This document shows, piece by piece, positions 8,736-17,434 of a stretch of DNA of 64,000 bases (its first letter is position 1; each line of letters begins with the position of its first letter). Under the pieces are notes generated by a model, which saw nothing but the letters and a program-made list of their open reading frames with translations, was not told where the DNA came from and did not search any database. The DNA comes from Paraburkholderia sp. BL9I2N2. Lineage in GTDB: Bacteria; Pseudomonadota; Gammaproteobacteria; Burkholderiales; Burkholderiaceae. The DNA lies in the NCBI RefSeq assembly GCF_004339745.1, contig NZ_SMGP01000002.1:1302001-1366000 (forward strand). Direction: 5' to 3'. The position numbers and the translations under genes are program-made.

Positions 8736-9404
8736 CTACTCCGCCTTATCCAGCATCCGTAGCGCCGCCTTCTCGGCATTGGCGACATGCAAGCGTGCAA
8801 GGTTCTGCGCGGCCTCGCCGTCTCTTGCCTTCAAGGCCTTATAAAGACGGTCGATTTCGCGCAAGCTGTTCGGCAGCCGCTCCGGATGCATCAGCGAAGT
8901 GGAGCGCAACAGATTGATGCGCGAATAGAGACTATTGAGGATTTCCTGGATTAGCGCGTTGCCGCAGTTCTCCAGCAGCAAATCATAGAGCGCGGTTTTC
9001 GCGCGTAGCACGCCTTTCTGGTTTTGCGCCGTTGCCTCGGCGCGCAGTTCCTTCGCGACCTCGCCAAAGCGAGCAACGGCGTCGTCGCTGGCAAGGCGGG
9101 CGAACTCATGGGCGGCAAAACCTTCGAGTAGCCCTCGCAACGCATACAACTCGACGGCCTCTTCTTTTGACATCACCGCGACGACGGGGCCTTTGTGCGG
9201 GACGCTGCGTACCAGCTTTTCTGCCTCGAGCTTGCGCAGCGCTTCGCGCACGGACGTCCGGCTTACACCGAGCGTCTCGCACAACTCGCGCTCGATCAGG
9301 CGCGCACCCGGCGCGAAACGCCCGCTTACGATAGCCTGGCGCAGCACGTTTTCCACCTGATGCCGCAGCGTCTCAGGTCTGATCACGTCCATGTCTGTTG
9401 ACAT
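8736..9404 (-). CDS. GntR-family regulator, FCD type
   Basis: From the ATG at 9404 (MSTDMDVIRPE) this is 222 residues. The N-terminal winged helix includes RLIERELCETLGVSRTSVRE, and a C-terminal helical FCD ligand domain follows (ALRGLLEGFAAHEFARLAS onward). FCD regulators usually repress transport and catabolic genes and respond to small carboxylates with a bound metal. A second ATG at 9392 is possible, because a TACAAT hexamer abuts the first. The gene lies between a rightward MFS gene and the end of the long leftward operon. A likely operator precedes it (9406-9426). Confidence 0.88.
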   Translation of the reverse strand: MSTDMDVIRPETLRHQVENVLRQAIVSGRFAPGARLIERELCETLGVSRTSVREALRKLEAEKLVRSVPHKGPVVAVMSKEEAVELYALRGLLEGFAAHEFARLASDDAVARFGEVAKELRAEATAQNQKGVLRAKTALYDLLLENCGNALIQEILNSLYSRINLLRSTSLMHPERLPNSLREIDRLYKALKARDGEAAQNLARLHVANAEKAALRMLDKAE

Positions 9405-9405
9405 T

Positions 9406-9426
9406 ATTGTATTCCCGTCCGACAAG
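9406..9426 (-). promoter_or_regulatory. Candidate GntR operator upstream of gntR-like gene
   Basis: On the minus strand this reads CTTGTCGGACGGGAATACAAT, directly before the gntR start. Excluding its first C, it agrees at 16 of 20 positions with minus-strand sequence in the MFS promoter at 21389-21408. TTGT/ACAA half-sites are common for FCD regulators. Autoregulation is inferred. The overlap with a TATAAT-like hexamer means part of the match could be promoter sequence. Confidence 0.4.
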
Positions 9427-9513
9427 ATCCAGCCTCCATGATACGTGAGCGGGCATCGTTGCAGGCAGCTTTTGACTCGCACCGCGCGTAAAAATGGCGA
9501 GCCAGCGCGGGTT

Positions 9514-10236
9514 TCAGCGGCGGGCCGGCAGAGCTGCTAGCGGCACGCGGGAAGTGACGCGAAGCGTTGCGTCGAAAGTCATGACCAACGGTTCCGCATG
9601 CGCGACTTCAACCGAGGCGATTGCGTCGTCGCCGATGCCGTCGAGTTGCTTGAAGAGCGCGCGCAACGAGTTGCCATGCCCCACCATCAGTACCGACTGT
9701 CCGCGCGTCAGTGCAGGAGCAACGCAGTCGTCCCACAGCGGCAGCACACGCCGCAATGTGTCGCGCAAGCTTTCGGTGCGCGGCAGCGCATCGACGCTGG
9801 GCATGGCATCGTCATGTAACGCGTGCACCAATGCCGCGTGCAGGTCCGCATCGAGCGCCGGCGGCGCAAGGTCGAAGCCGCGCCGCCATTGCCGCACACG
9901 GTCCGCACCGTAGGCGAGCGCGGCCACGTCTTTTTCCATGCCCGTCAACGCGCCATAGTGGCGATCGTTCAGCCGCCACGAGCGCACGGTTTCAGGCTGT
10001 GACTGGTCGAGGGTGCGCAGCACGTGCGCGAGGGTATCGGTGGCACGCGACAACGCCGACGTCACCGCCAGATCGAAACGGAAACCCGCTTCACGCAAAC
10101 GCTCGCCGACGCGCCGGGCATCGGCCTCCCCTTGATCCGATAGACCGACATCGCTCCAGCCGGTGAAGCGATTGGCACGATTCCAGACCGACTGCCCGTG
10201 ACGCAGCACGACAAGCGTGGCCGATTGTGAGGTCAT
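9514..10236 (-). CDS. 2,3-bisphosphoglycerate-dependent phosphoglycerate mutase-like
   Basis: The reading from the ATG at 10236 gives 240 residues. The phospho-acceptor motif LRHGQSVWN holds His13, FTGWSDVGLS follows, and the second His is at 187 in VGHGNSLRALF. These are the features of GpmA, which interconverts 3- and 2-phosphoglycerate. The usual RLNERHYG motif reads RLNDRHYG (residues 88-95), so the acid-base Glu is Asp here and activity may be altered. It is the last gene of the long leftward catabolic operon, unusual company for a glycolytic mutase. It may handle phosphoglycerate formed from glycerate. Confidence 0.85.
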   Translation of the reverse strand: MTSQSATLVVLRHGQSVWNRANRFTGWSDVGLSDQGEADARRVGERLREAGFRFDLAVTSALSRATDTLAHVLRTLDQSQPETVRSWRLNDRHYGALTGMEKDVAALAYGADRVRQWRRGFDLAPPALDADLHAALVHALHDDAMPSVDALPRTESLRDTLRRVLPLWDDCVAPALTRGQSVLMVGHGNSLRALFKQLDGIGDDAIASVEVAHAEPLVMTFDATLRVTSRVPLAALPARR

Positions 10237-10457
10237 ATCGACGGACACGCTAGTTGTAGCCAAGAATCGCGACAGCGAGCACGTGCGCATGCTCGCTTTC
10301 GTTCGACGCGAGTACCGAAAGCGGCGCCGACTGCATCGCGCGCCACGCCGAATGTGGCGCACCGGTCCGCGCGTTGCGCTGCACAGACCAGGCGTTTGAC
10401 GCAGCCTGCTCGCGCGCCGCCGGATAGACAGAAAACACAGACGCGCGTCTCGCTGGA

Positions 10458-11243
10458 TTATGCATGCGCGTTCCCCGCCGCCGCGTTGCGCGCGAGAGCG
10501 GCTTCCAGCAGCGGCGCGCCCAATTCCGCGCCGTGAATCCCCGTCACGCTGACGATTTCCAACAACTCCATCAGTTCCTCGGCGCTCGCGCCGTAGCGCA
10601 GCGCGTTGCGCATGTGCAGCTTCAGGCCCGGCACGTAGAGATGCGTAGCGGACGCGTCGAATGCGCAGTACATGAACTCCTTGATTTTCGGGCTCAGCAC
10701 GCCGGTGCGCCACGGCACCGAAGAAAACTCGACATACGCTTCGAAAAGATCCGGATCCAGTTCGAGGAGACCTTCCCATGTCGGATGCCAGTAGCCGCGG
10801 TTTGTCTCGAACTCGGCTTTCAGTTTTTGCCTGCGCTCATCGGGTTGAGGCGCGCCGTGACGCAAACCTTCTTCTTCGAGTACTTCGAGCAGTACCGGCA
10901 CGCCGACATTACTGGTGTGAATGCCGATCGTGCTGATCAACTCCAGCACTTCGATCAACTCGTCGCGGGTCGCACCGAACGACAACGCCCGTTCGATATG
11001 GCGCGCGACGCCCGGCGCATACAGTTGCGTCGCGCATGCGTCGGCGGCGAGCGCGATGAACGCGCGCGTCTTGTCGTCGAGATGATTCCTGCGCCGCGGC
11101 ACGCCCGCGAACTTCAGGTAGGCGTCGACGAAACGCGGGTCGAGGCGCACGAGGCTGTCCCATTCGGGACTCGCCTTGCCGTGCAGGTCGACGAGTTCGT
11201 CGCGAAGGCGCGACAGATCCGGCTGCGGCATAGTCTGGGTCAT
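10458..11243 (-). CDS. Tandem-domain carboxymuconolactone-decarboxylase-like protein, copy 2
   Basis: From the ATG at 11243 (MTQTMPQPDL) this is 261 residues with two CMD-type domains. The first holds DKTRAFIALAADA and GATRDELIEVLELIS; the second holds KIKEFMYCAFDAS and GASAEELMELLEIVS. It is clearly paralogous to the protein at 6497-7270, sharing LDPxFVDAYL and GYW in equivalent places. No CxxC pair is present. It lies 95 bp after the cupin gene and is part of the leftward operon. A ring-cleavage lactone or a beta-keto acid could be the substrate; the reaction is not predictable. Confidence 0.8.
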   Translation of the reverse strand: MTQTMPQPDLSRLRDELVDLHGKASPEWDSLVRLDPRFVDAYLKFAGVPRRRNHLDDKTRAFIALAADACATQLYAPGVARHIERALSFGATRDELIEVLELISTIGIHTSNVGVPVLLEVLEEEGLRHGAPQPDERRQKLKAEFETNRGYWHPTWEGLLELDPDLFEAYVEFSSVPWRTGVLSPKIKEFMYCAFDASATHLYVPGLKLHMRNALRYGASAEELMELLEIVSVTGIHGAELGAPLLEAALARNAAAGNAHA

Positions 11244-11338
11244 GACGTGATTCCATCGATGGAAATACGGTGGATGTTGTTTGCGCGTGCGGGGCCAACC
11301 TGCGCACCGCACGCGCATCCAGTGCGCTCGTGATCGCG

Positions 11339-11731
11339 CTAGCGGGCCGCGGCAGCCGGATAATCTTGCGCTGCCACCTCTTCCTGCCACGTGCCCTTGC
11401 CGATCGACGTCGCGATATGGACCATGTAGCTGTTTTCGCTCGCGCCGTGCCAGTGCCGCTCGTTCGGTCCGATGAACACGATGTCGCCCTGGCGGATCGG
11501 CTGCGGTTCTTCGCCGTCCAGACAGATCCAGCCCTGACCGGCCGTCACCTGCAAGACCTGACCGAACTCGTGCGTGTGCCAGTAAGTGCGGCCGCCCGGT
11601 TCGAACAGCACGGTATTGATGGTGACGCCATTGGTTGCCGGCATGACCGGGTCGGCCCAGACGGTGCCGGTGAACGTGTCGCTGCGGCGCTCGGATATCG
11701 CGCCGGCCGCTCTGCCGTGAAAGACCTTCAT
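11339..11731 (-). CDS. Small cupin-domain protein
   Basis: A 130-residue single-domain cupin. Motif 1 is seen as GGRTYWHTHEFGQ and motif 2 as GDIVFIGPNERHWHG, giving the His and Glu ligands for a divalent metal. Small cupins of this size act as isomerases, lyases or dioxygenases in sugar acid and aromatic catabolism, or have no known role. Its ATG overlaps the stop of the upstream dehydrogenase by four bases (ATGA at 11728-11731), so translation is probably coupled. Cytoplasmic; the reaction is unknown. Confidence 0.85.
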   Translation of the reverse strand: MKVFHGRAAGAISERRSDTFTGTVWADPVMPATNGVTINTVLFEPGGRTYWHTHEFGQVLQVTAGQGWICLDGEEPQPIRQGDIVFIGPNERHWHGASENSYMVHIATSIGKGTWQEEVAAQDYPAAAAR

Positions 11732-12642
11732 GCGTTTTTCTCCTTGTGTGCTCCGTCGAACAGCCGCACGCCGCCCGACACGTCGCCGATCGCATCGACG
11801 ACACGGTTGCTGATCACGTCGCCGTAACCCAGCGCAGTGCCCAGGCCGAAGCTCGCGAGCGGGCCGGCCGAATTCAGCGACATCACGCCGAGTTCGCGCG
11901 CGCGGTCCACGTACAGCACCACGTCCTTGGTCATCAGCTTGCCGGTCAGGCCGCCTTCCAGATAGTCACCATCGACGATCTTCGGGAAACGGTTGAGCGT
12001 GGCGAAATTGACACCGCTGCTGCTGTTCAGCACATCGAGCAGCAGATGCAGGTCGAGCCCCGCCTTCTTGCCCGCCACCATCACTTCGGCACTGGCGGCG
12101 AGGCTCACCGCGTTCAGAAAATTGTTCAGCAGCTTGGTGGTGTGGCCCGCGCCGCTCTCGCCCATGTGCGCGACCTTCGAACTGATCGGCGCGAAGGCCC
12201 ATTGCAGCGCGGCGACGGCGTCGGCATCGCCGCCCACCATCAACGTGAGCGAGCCCTTCTCCGCCGCCGCCGCGCCGCCCGAAATGCCGGCGTCGACGTA
12301 ATGCACGCCGCGCTCGGCAAAGCGTTTGGCGAGGCGAATCGTCGAACTGGCGGCGGCCGTACTCAGATCGACGACGATCTGCCCCGCGCGACAATGCGCG
12401 AGCACGCCGTCCTCGCCTTCCACGACCGCCTCGACGACCTTGCTGTCCGGCAGCGACATCATCACGACGTCCGCATAGGCGATCACTTCACCCACGGTGC
12501 CGGCTGCTTTCGCGCCGGCGGTGTCGATGCGTTCACGCACGGTGTCGTAGCCCAACACGGCGATGCCCGCGTCGACGAGACGCCGTGTCATGCGTCCACC
12601 CATGTTGCCGAGACCGATGAAGCCGATCCGATTCTTGTTCAT
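11728..12642 (-). CDS. NAD(P)-dependent beta-hydroxyacid dehydrogenase A
   Basis: A 304-residue member of the 3-hydroxyisobutyrate/tartronate-semialdehyde reductase family. The dinucleotide motif GFIGLGNMGGRM is at residues 7-18, the substrate loop GISGGAAAAEKGSLTLMVGG at 119-138, and the catalytic Lys170 in GHTTKLLNN. It interconverts a 3-hydroxy acid and a semialdehyde. It lies 24 bp after an MFS gene and overlaps the cupin gene. It is one of three such dehydrogenases in this operon (others at 16127-17026 and 17435-18346), so the pathway probably has several hydroxyacid intermediates or broad substrate range. Confidence 0.9.
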   Translation of the reverse strand: MNKNRIGFIGLGNMGGRMTRRLVDAGIAVLGYDTVRERIDTAGAKAAGTVGEVIAYADVVMMSLPDSKVVEAVVEGEDGVLAHCRAGQIVVDLSTAAASSTIRLAKRFAERGVHYVDAGISGGAAAAEKGSLTLMVGGDADAVAALQWAFAPISSKVAHMGESGAGHTTKLLNNFLNAVSLAASAEVMVAGKKAGLDLHLLLDVLNSSSGVNFATLNRFPKIVDGDYLEGGLTGKLMTKDVVLYVDRARELGVMSLNSAGPLASFGLGTALGYGDVISNRVVDAIGDVSGGVRLFDGAHKEKNA

Positions 12643-12666
12643 GAGTTGTGTTCCTCTGCTTCGAAA

Positions 12667-14016
12667 TTAGAAATCCACGTCTTTCGTTTCCGGGCCCATC
12701 AGCGCGCCGACCATGCCGATCAAACCACCCACGCACAGCAGCACGACCGAGGTCAGCCGCAGCGGCATGAAGGCGCCGAGCCAGTTCATATAGAACGCGT
12801 AGAACGAGGGGATGATCACCGACAGACTGAAGCCGACGCCGAAGCCCGTTGCACGCACATCGGTCACGAAACGCTCGTTGATGTACGTGACGATCACGCC
12901 CCACGGCGACGTGACGAGCACCGCGAGCACGCACACCAGCAGCATGATGGTCGACAGCGAGAGCCCGTCGACATTCGCCAGCACGTACAGCAGCGCCGCG
13001 CCGACCGTCGCGATCAGCGGACCGACGATCACGAAGAAACGGCGCCGTCCGATGCGCTGCGCGATCATCCCCGAACCGATATAGCTGAAAAACAGCACGA
13101 AATAAGTGAGCATGAGCGTCGCGGTCATCTGGAAGCCGCTCAGATGCAGCGTCTTCACCAGCAGGCCCGTCGGCAGGAAAATCGTGATGATGTTCTGCGT
13201 GAGCCAAAAGCCCGTCATCATCACCAGCACCTGCAACAGATTGCGACCGCTCTTGCCGCGCAGCAGATCGGAGAGCGGCAGCTTTTCGGTGACGGCGGCC
13301 TTGTCGGCGGCTTCGCTCTTCCAGATTTCCGATTCGGAAACCTTGCGCACGTAGTACATCGTCAGCAAACCTGCCAATGCCGCGCCGAGTACGAACGGAA
13401 TGCGCCAGCCCCATTGCGCGTACGGCGAGTGCATGCCGTTGAGCGGAAACAGCACGAACATCAGCATCGCGACGAGGTTGATGGTCACGTATGCGGCCGG
13501 AAATCCGGAGATGATGAAGCCGCCTACGAAACCGCGCTGCTCTTTCTTCGAATACTCGATCGCGAGCGGCATGGCGCCCGTGTAGCCGCCACCTAGGAAA
13601 ATCCCGTCGACGAAACGCAGCAGCACCAGCAGCCAGTACGACACGATGCCGAGCGTTTCATAGCCGGGCAGCAACGCGATGAGCAGCGTCACCACGCCGA
13701 AGCCGGACACTGACCAGATCGACGCCTTGCGACGGCCGACGCGGTCCGCGATCATGCCGAACAGCAACGCGCCGACCGGCCGGCCGAGCAGCGTCGTGAT
13801 AAAGACCAGCGACGCGAGAATGGTCTCCATGCCGGCCGAAAGATGCGGCGGCTGGAAGAATCCCAGCACCGGCGACAACACCACTACCGGCAGATAGATA
13901 TCGAACATGTCGATGAACTCGGAGAAGAACGCGCCCTTGATGGCGTTGCGCCTCCTCGTTTCGATCGACTGATCGTTCTCCGCCGTTACGACGTCATTCG
14001 CAGTCAACGCTTTCAT
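12667..14016 (-). CDS. MFS transporter, metabolite:H+ symporter-like
   Basis: A 449-residue membrane protein with about twelve spans. It has GMIADRVGRRKA after TM2 and the late motif MIAQRIGRRRFF. The long cytoplasmic N-terminus (MKALTANDVVTAENDQ) and overall pattern fit metabolite:H+ symporters for dicarboxylates or sugar acids. It follows the single-domain CMD gene by 92 bp and precedes the beta-hydroxyacid dehydrogenase gene. It is not closely similar to the MFS pair at 1671 and 19882, so the region offers several distinct uptake routes. Confidence 0.86.
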   Translation of the reverse strand: MKALTANDVVTAENDQSIETRRRNAIKGAFFSEFIDMFDIYLPVVVLSPVLGFFQPPHLSAGMETILASLVFITTLLGRPVGALLFGMIADRVGRRKASIWSVSGFGVVTLLIALLPGYETLGIVSYWLLVLLRFVDGIFLGGGYTGAMPLAIEYSKKEQRGFVGGFIISGFPAAYVTINLVAMLMFVLFPLNGMHSPYAQWGWRIPFVLGAALAGLLTMYYVRKVSESEIWKSEAADKAAVTEKLPLSDLLRGKSGRNLLQVLVMMTGFWLTQNIITIFLPTGLLVKTLHLSGFQMTATLMLTYFVLFFSYIGSGMIAQRIGRRRFFVIVGPLIATVGAALLYVLANVDGLSLSTIMLLVCVLAVLVTSPWGVIVTYINERFVTDVRATGFGVGFSLSVIIPSFYAFYMNWLGAFMPLRLTSVVLLCVGGLIGMVGALMGPETKDVDF

Positions 14017-14108
14017 ACCTGTCTCCGTTCGTTATCCGCACCGCTTTGCGATGCGAGTTCTCCTTGCGCTGCCCCGTTTGCCGTTGGCCGTCCGCGCTGC
14101 GTGCCGCG

Positions 14109-14504
14109 TCAGGCGGCGGCCGTTTCCGCTTCGTAAGCCTTGATCGCCTCGCTCGCGACACGGAATGCCGCGAGCGCGAGCGGTGCACCGCAGTAGACGG
14201 CGGCCTGCATCAGCACCGCGCGGATTTCTTCCTTGCTCACGCCATTGCGCAGCGCGCCCTTCACGTGCACCGACAATTCGTGGTGCTGGCTCATCGCCGT
14301 CAACATGCCGAGATTGAGCATGCTGCGCGTCTTGAAGGACAACGTCGGGTCGCCCCAGATGTCGCCCCAACAGCATTCGGTGACGAACTTCTGCATCGGC
14401 CGGTTGAAGTCGTCGGCATTCGCCCACGATTTTTCGACGTGCCCGGCGCCCAGCACCTCCTTGCGATTTTCGAAGCCTTTGTTGAAGCGGTCATTGGTGT
14501 CCAT
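14109..14504 (-). CDS. Single-domain carboxymuconolactone-decarboxylase-like protein
   Basis: From the ATG at 14504 (MDTNDRFNKG) this is 131 residues, the normal size of PcaC-type proteins. It shows the N-terminal helix RKEVLGAGHVEKSW, then TRSMLNLGMLTAMSQHHEL and GVSKEEIRAVLMQAAVYCG, with the His pair typical of the family. PcaC decarboxylates 4-carboxymuconolactone in the beta-ketoadipate pathway, but no other pca gene is nearby, so a related lactone or keto acid is more likely here. It begins the second half of the leftward operon, behind a palindrome at 14589-14601. Confidence 0.82.
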   Translation of the reverse strand: MDTNDRFNKGFENRKEVLGAGHVEKSWANADDFNRPMQKFVTECCWGDIWGDPTLSFKTRSMLNLGMLTAMSQHHELSVHVKGALRNGVSKEEIRAVLMQAAVYCGAPLALAAFRVASEAIKAYEAETAAA

Positions 14505-14588
14505 CGTGCTTCCTCTGTGGTTCAAACTGATTGCGGACAGGGTTGGCTCGTGCGTCCGACCTCGGGAACGGCATTGCCTGCCTGAATG

Positions 14589-14601
14589 ATTGTCGGACAA
14601 T
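14589..14601. promoter_or_regulatory. Candidate GntR-type operator
   Basis: ATTGT-CGG-ACAAT is an inverted repeat with perfect 5-bp arms, 85 bp upstream of the CMD start and inside the 157-bp gap after the aldehyde dehydrogenase gene. TTGTCnnACAA is a common operator form for FCD-type GntR repressors, and such a regulator is encoded at 8736-9404. The gap probably holds an internal promoter. Confidence 0.4.
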
Positions 14602-14661
14602 GCATACGGCCAAATTTTTTTGGCGTGGCTAGCCAATCGTCATGCGCCACGCCGCCATCGT

Positions 14662-16092
14662 TCAATCCGCGCCGTAACCCACCAGCGCCTTTGTCTCCAG
14701 ATACTCACGCAGCCCGGCTTCGCCCCATTCGCGACCGTTGCCCGAGCGTTTATAGCCGCCGAACGGTGCACCGAAATCGGCGGGCGGATAGTTCAGGTGC
14801 ACGCCACCCGCGCGCAGTGCGCGGCCGACCCTGCGCGCCCGCGCGACATCCGCCGATTGCACGTATGCGGCGAGACCGTAGTCGGTGCCGTTCGCAATCT
14901 CGATTGCCTGCTCTTCGGTGTCGTACGGAATCATCGACAGCACCGGTCCGAAAATTTCCTCGCGAGCGATGGTCATGTCGGGGGCAACGTCGGCGAAGAC
15001 GGTCGGGCGCGCGTAATAGCCCTTGTCGATGCCTTCCGGCCGGCCCGTGCCGCCTGCGACGAGGCGCGCGCCTTCGTCGATGCCGGTCTGGATCAGCGAC
15101 TGCACGCGCTTGAACTGGTTGGCGTTGACGAGCGGCCCGAGTTGCGTCGACGGGTCGTCGGTCGGTCCGAGCCGATACGCCTGCGCCGCGCGCTTCGCGA
15201 TCTGCGCGGCGTCGTTCATGAGATGACGCGGCACCAGCATGCGTGTCGGAATCGAGCACGATTGCCCGGAGTTCGTGAAGCAGGCGGCGACGCCGCGCGC
15301 GACCGCCTGATCCAGATCGACGTCGTCGAGCAGAATGTTGGCCGACTTGCCGCCGAGTTCCTGCGCGACCCGTTTGACGGTTTCCGCCGCCGACTGCGCG
15401 ACCAGCACGCCGGCGCGAGTCGAGCCGGTGAACGACACCATGTCGATATCCGCATGACTCGCGATCGCCGAGCCGACACCCGGACCATCGCCGTTGACGA
15501 GATTGAACACGCCCGCCGGCACGCCGGCTTCATGCAGGACGTCCGCAAACAGCAGCGCACTGAGCGGCGAATATTCGCTCGGCTTGAGCACCATCGTGCA
15601 GCCCGCCGCGAGCGCGGGCGCGATCTTGACGACGATCTGATTGACCGGCCAGTTCCACGGCGTGATCAGGCCGCACACGCCGATCGGTTCGAGCACCACG
15701 CGCGTGCTGCCCCGCTGCTCTTCGAATTCGAAGCGTTCGAGCACCTCGATCAGCGCATTCAGATGCGCGGGACCGCGCACCGCCTGGCCGTTGCGGGCGA
15801 ACGTGATGGGCGCGCCCATTTCGCGACGCATGGCCTCGGCGAATTCGTCGTAGCGGCGTTCGTAGATCGCGACGATGCGCTTGAGCAGCGCGACACGTTC
15901 GGGGACACTCGTCGCCGACCAGGCGGGAAACGCGCGGCGCGCGGCCGCAACTGCGCGATCGACATCTTCGGCGTTGCCCATCGCGAGTTTGTCGAACGCC
16001 ATTTCCGTCGACGGATCGACGACGCCAAACCAGACCGCGGACGTAGGTTCGACCCAACGTCCGTCGATATAAAACTGGGCTGCATGTGACAT
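14662..16092 (-). CDS. NAD(P)-dependent aldehyde dehydrogenase
   Basis: The ATG at 16092 gives 476 residues, the normal aldehyde dehydrogenase length. Catalytic residues are visible: Asn147 in TPWNWPVN, Glu246 in QELGGKSAN, and the nucleophile Cys279 in NSGQSCSIPTRM. It oxidises an aldehyde or semialdehyde to the acid. Coming directly after two beta-hydroxyacid dehydrogenases and NIPSNAP, it probably takes the semialdehyde they make. Another in-frame ATG at 16140 overlaps the upstream gene and is less likely. Confidence 0.92.
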   Translation of the reverse strand: MSHAAQFYIDGRWVEPTSAVWFGVVDPSTEMAFDKLAMGNAEDVDRAVAAARRAFPAWSATSVPERVALLKRIVAIYERRYDEFAEAMRREMGAPITFARNGQAVRGPAHLNALIEVLERFEFEEQRGSTRVVLEPIGVCGLITPWNWPVNQIVVKIAPALAAGCTMVLKPSEYSPLSALLFADVLHEAGVPAGVFNLVNGDGPGVGSAIASHADIDMVSFTGSTRAGVLVAQSAAETVKRVAQELGGKSANILLDDVDLDQAVARGVAACFTNSGQSCSIPTRMLVPRHLMNDAAQIAKRAAQAYRLGPTDDPSTQLGPLVNANQFKRVQSLIQTGIDEGARLVAGGTGRPEGIDKGYYARPTVFADVAPDMTIAREEIFGPVLSMIPYDTEEQAIEIANGTDYGLAAYVQSADVARARRVGRALRAGGVHLNYPPADFGAPFGGYKRSGNGREWGEAGLREYLETKALVGYGAD

Positions 16093-16126
16093 GACAGGCT
16101 CCGGAATCAATGAATCAGAGGCACGC

Positions 16127-17026
16127 TCAGGATGCCGCACCGGGCAGGAGGCGGTACATCTCGGTGTGGTCGGTGGCGGGAGTGGCGTGTTGCGCCGCCT
16201 CGTCCCATACCTGCGTACACGTCGCGCCGAACGTCATGGGATGACCGACCGCCTGCGCGAGCGCGCGGGCGATCTTGAGGTCCTTGTTCATCAACTGCAG
16301 CGCGAAGCCGGAAGCGAAAGTGCCGCTCAGCATGAACTGCTTGACCTTGTTTTCGGACGTATTGCTGCGGCCCGTCGACGCGTTCAGCACGTCCGTCATC
16401 ACCGCCGGTTCGATGCCGAAGCGGCTCGCGATCTGCAACGCCTCGACCGTGGCCGCGAGGCCTGCCGCCGACACGTAGTTGTTGAGCGCCTTGGCCGCGT
16501 GACCCGCGCCCGCCGCGCCGATATGCAGCACGCTCTTGCCCATCGCGTCGAGCACCGGCTTGCAGCGCGTCAACACCTCGGCCTTGCCGCCGACGAGAAT
16601 CGCCAGCGTGCCGTCCTTCGCGCGCTTGACGCCGCCCGACACCGGTGCGTCCAGATACGCGAGACCCTGCGCTTCCAGCGTCTTGCCGAGCTCACGCGAG
16701 CGCTCCGGTTCCGACGAACTCATGTCGATCACCACCGCGCCCTTCGTGAGCCGCGCGGCCCAGCCCCGATCGTTGCCCGGGTTGCCATCACCGAGCAGCA
16801 CCTTCTCGACGATCGCCGAATTCGGCAGCATCGTGATCAAAGCGTCGAGCGACGCGGCATGATCCGCGTTCAGCCGCTGCGCGCCCGTTTGATCGGCGAG
16901 CGCATCGGCACGGGCCGCGTCGGCGTCGTCGATGAACAGCTCGAAACCGGCGTTGCGCAGGCACTGCACCATCGGTGCGCCCATCATGCCGAGACCGATG
17001 AATCCGATCCGTTTGGGTTGTGTCAT
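16127..17026 (-). CDS. NAD(P)-dependent beta-hydroxyacid dehydrogenase B
   Basis: A 299-residue protein with GFIGLGMMGAPM (residues 8-19), the substrate motif DAPVSGGVKRAKDGTLAILV (126-145) and the catalytic Lys179 in GAGHAAKALNN. This identifies the 3-hydroxyisobutyrate dehydrogenase/tartronate-semialdehyde reductase family. It lies 12 bp after the NIPSNAP gene and 34 bp before the aldehyde dehydrogenase start, so the three are surely co-transcribed. Its sequence is distinct from the dehydrogenases at 11728 and 17435. Confidence 0.9.
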   Translation of the reverse strand: MTQPKRIGFIGLGMMGAPMVQCLRNAGFELFIDDADAARADALADQTGAQRLNADHAASLDALITMLPNSAIVEKVLLGDGNPGNDRGWAARLTKGAVVIDMSSSEPERSRELGKTLEAQGLAYLDAPVSGGVKRAKDGTLAILVGGKAEVLTRCKPVLDAMGKSVLHIGAAGAGHAAKALNNYVSAAGLAATVEALQIASRFGIEPAVMTDVLNASTGRSNTSENKVKQFMLSGTFASGFALQLMNKDLKIARALAQAVGHPMTFGATCTQVWDEAAQHATPATDHTEMYRLLPGAAS

Positions 17027-17038
17027 GAAATATCGCTC

Positions 17039-17365
17039 CTAGCGCAGCGCCGAAAATGCCGTTGGCGTGAGGAAATGATTTTCGATGCGCTCGACGATCG
17101 GCTTGTCGGCTTCCGTCGCCGCGCGTTTCGCGATCCATTCGGGATCGGCCTGGAACGCGTTCCACTTCTGCTCGCGCTCGGCCAGACTTTCCCACTTCAC
17201 CATATATGTCAGCGCGTGATTGCTTGGACCGATCAGCGTCGTCCAGAAGCCGATCTGCTGGATGCCGTACTTTTCGAAAAAGCCGAGCGTGGTCGACGTG
17301 AAGCGGTCGAGCAGCGCCGGCAGACGCGTCGGCGCACAGTGGTAGATACGCATTTCAACGATCAT
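17039..17365 (-). CDS. NIPSNAP-family small protein
   Basis: A 108-residue protein beginning MIVEMRIYHCAPTRLPALL and ending with an alpha/beta ferredoxin-like pattern (LTYMVKWESLAEREQKWNAF), the signature of bacterial NIPSNAP proteins. These small dimeric barrel proteins are frequent in catabolic operons and their reactions are mostly unknown. It sits between two beta-hydroxyacid dehydrogenase genes. Cytoplasmic. Nothing points to a specific substrate. Confidence 0.85.
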   Translation of the reverse strand: MIVEMRIYHCAPTRLPALLDRFTSTTLGFFEKYGIQQIGFWTTLIGPSNHALTYMVKWESLAEREQKWNAFQADPEWIAKRAATEADKPIVERIENHFLTPTAFSALR

Positions 17366-17434
17366 TCAGGTCTCCGTTACCGATGTGAGATGGCCGCAGC
17401 CAATGAGTGTTTCTGGATACGCCTGGTAGCGGAT

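Noticed and set aside
10250..10465. 71-codon minus-strand frame between the tandem-CMD gene and the phosphoglycerate mutase gene
   Set aside because: It overlaps the CMD stop but has no recognisable ribosome site, motif or family. It may be chance in a 221-bp gap.
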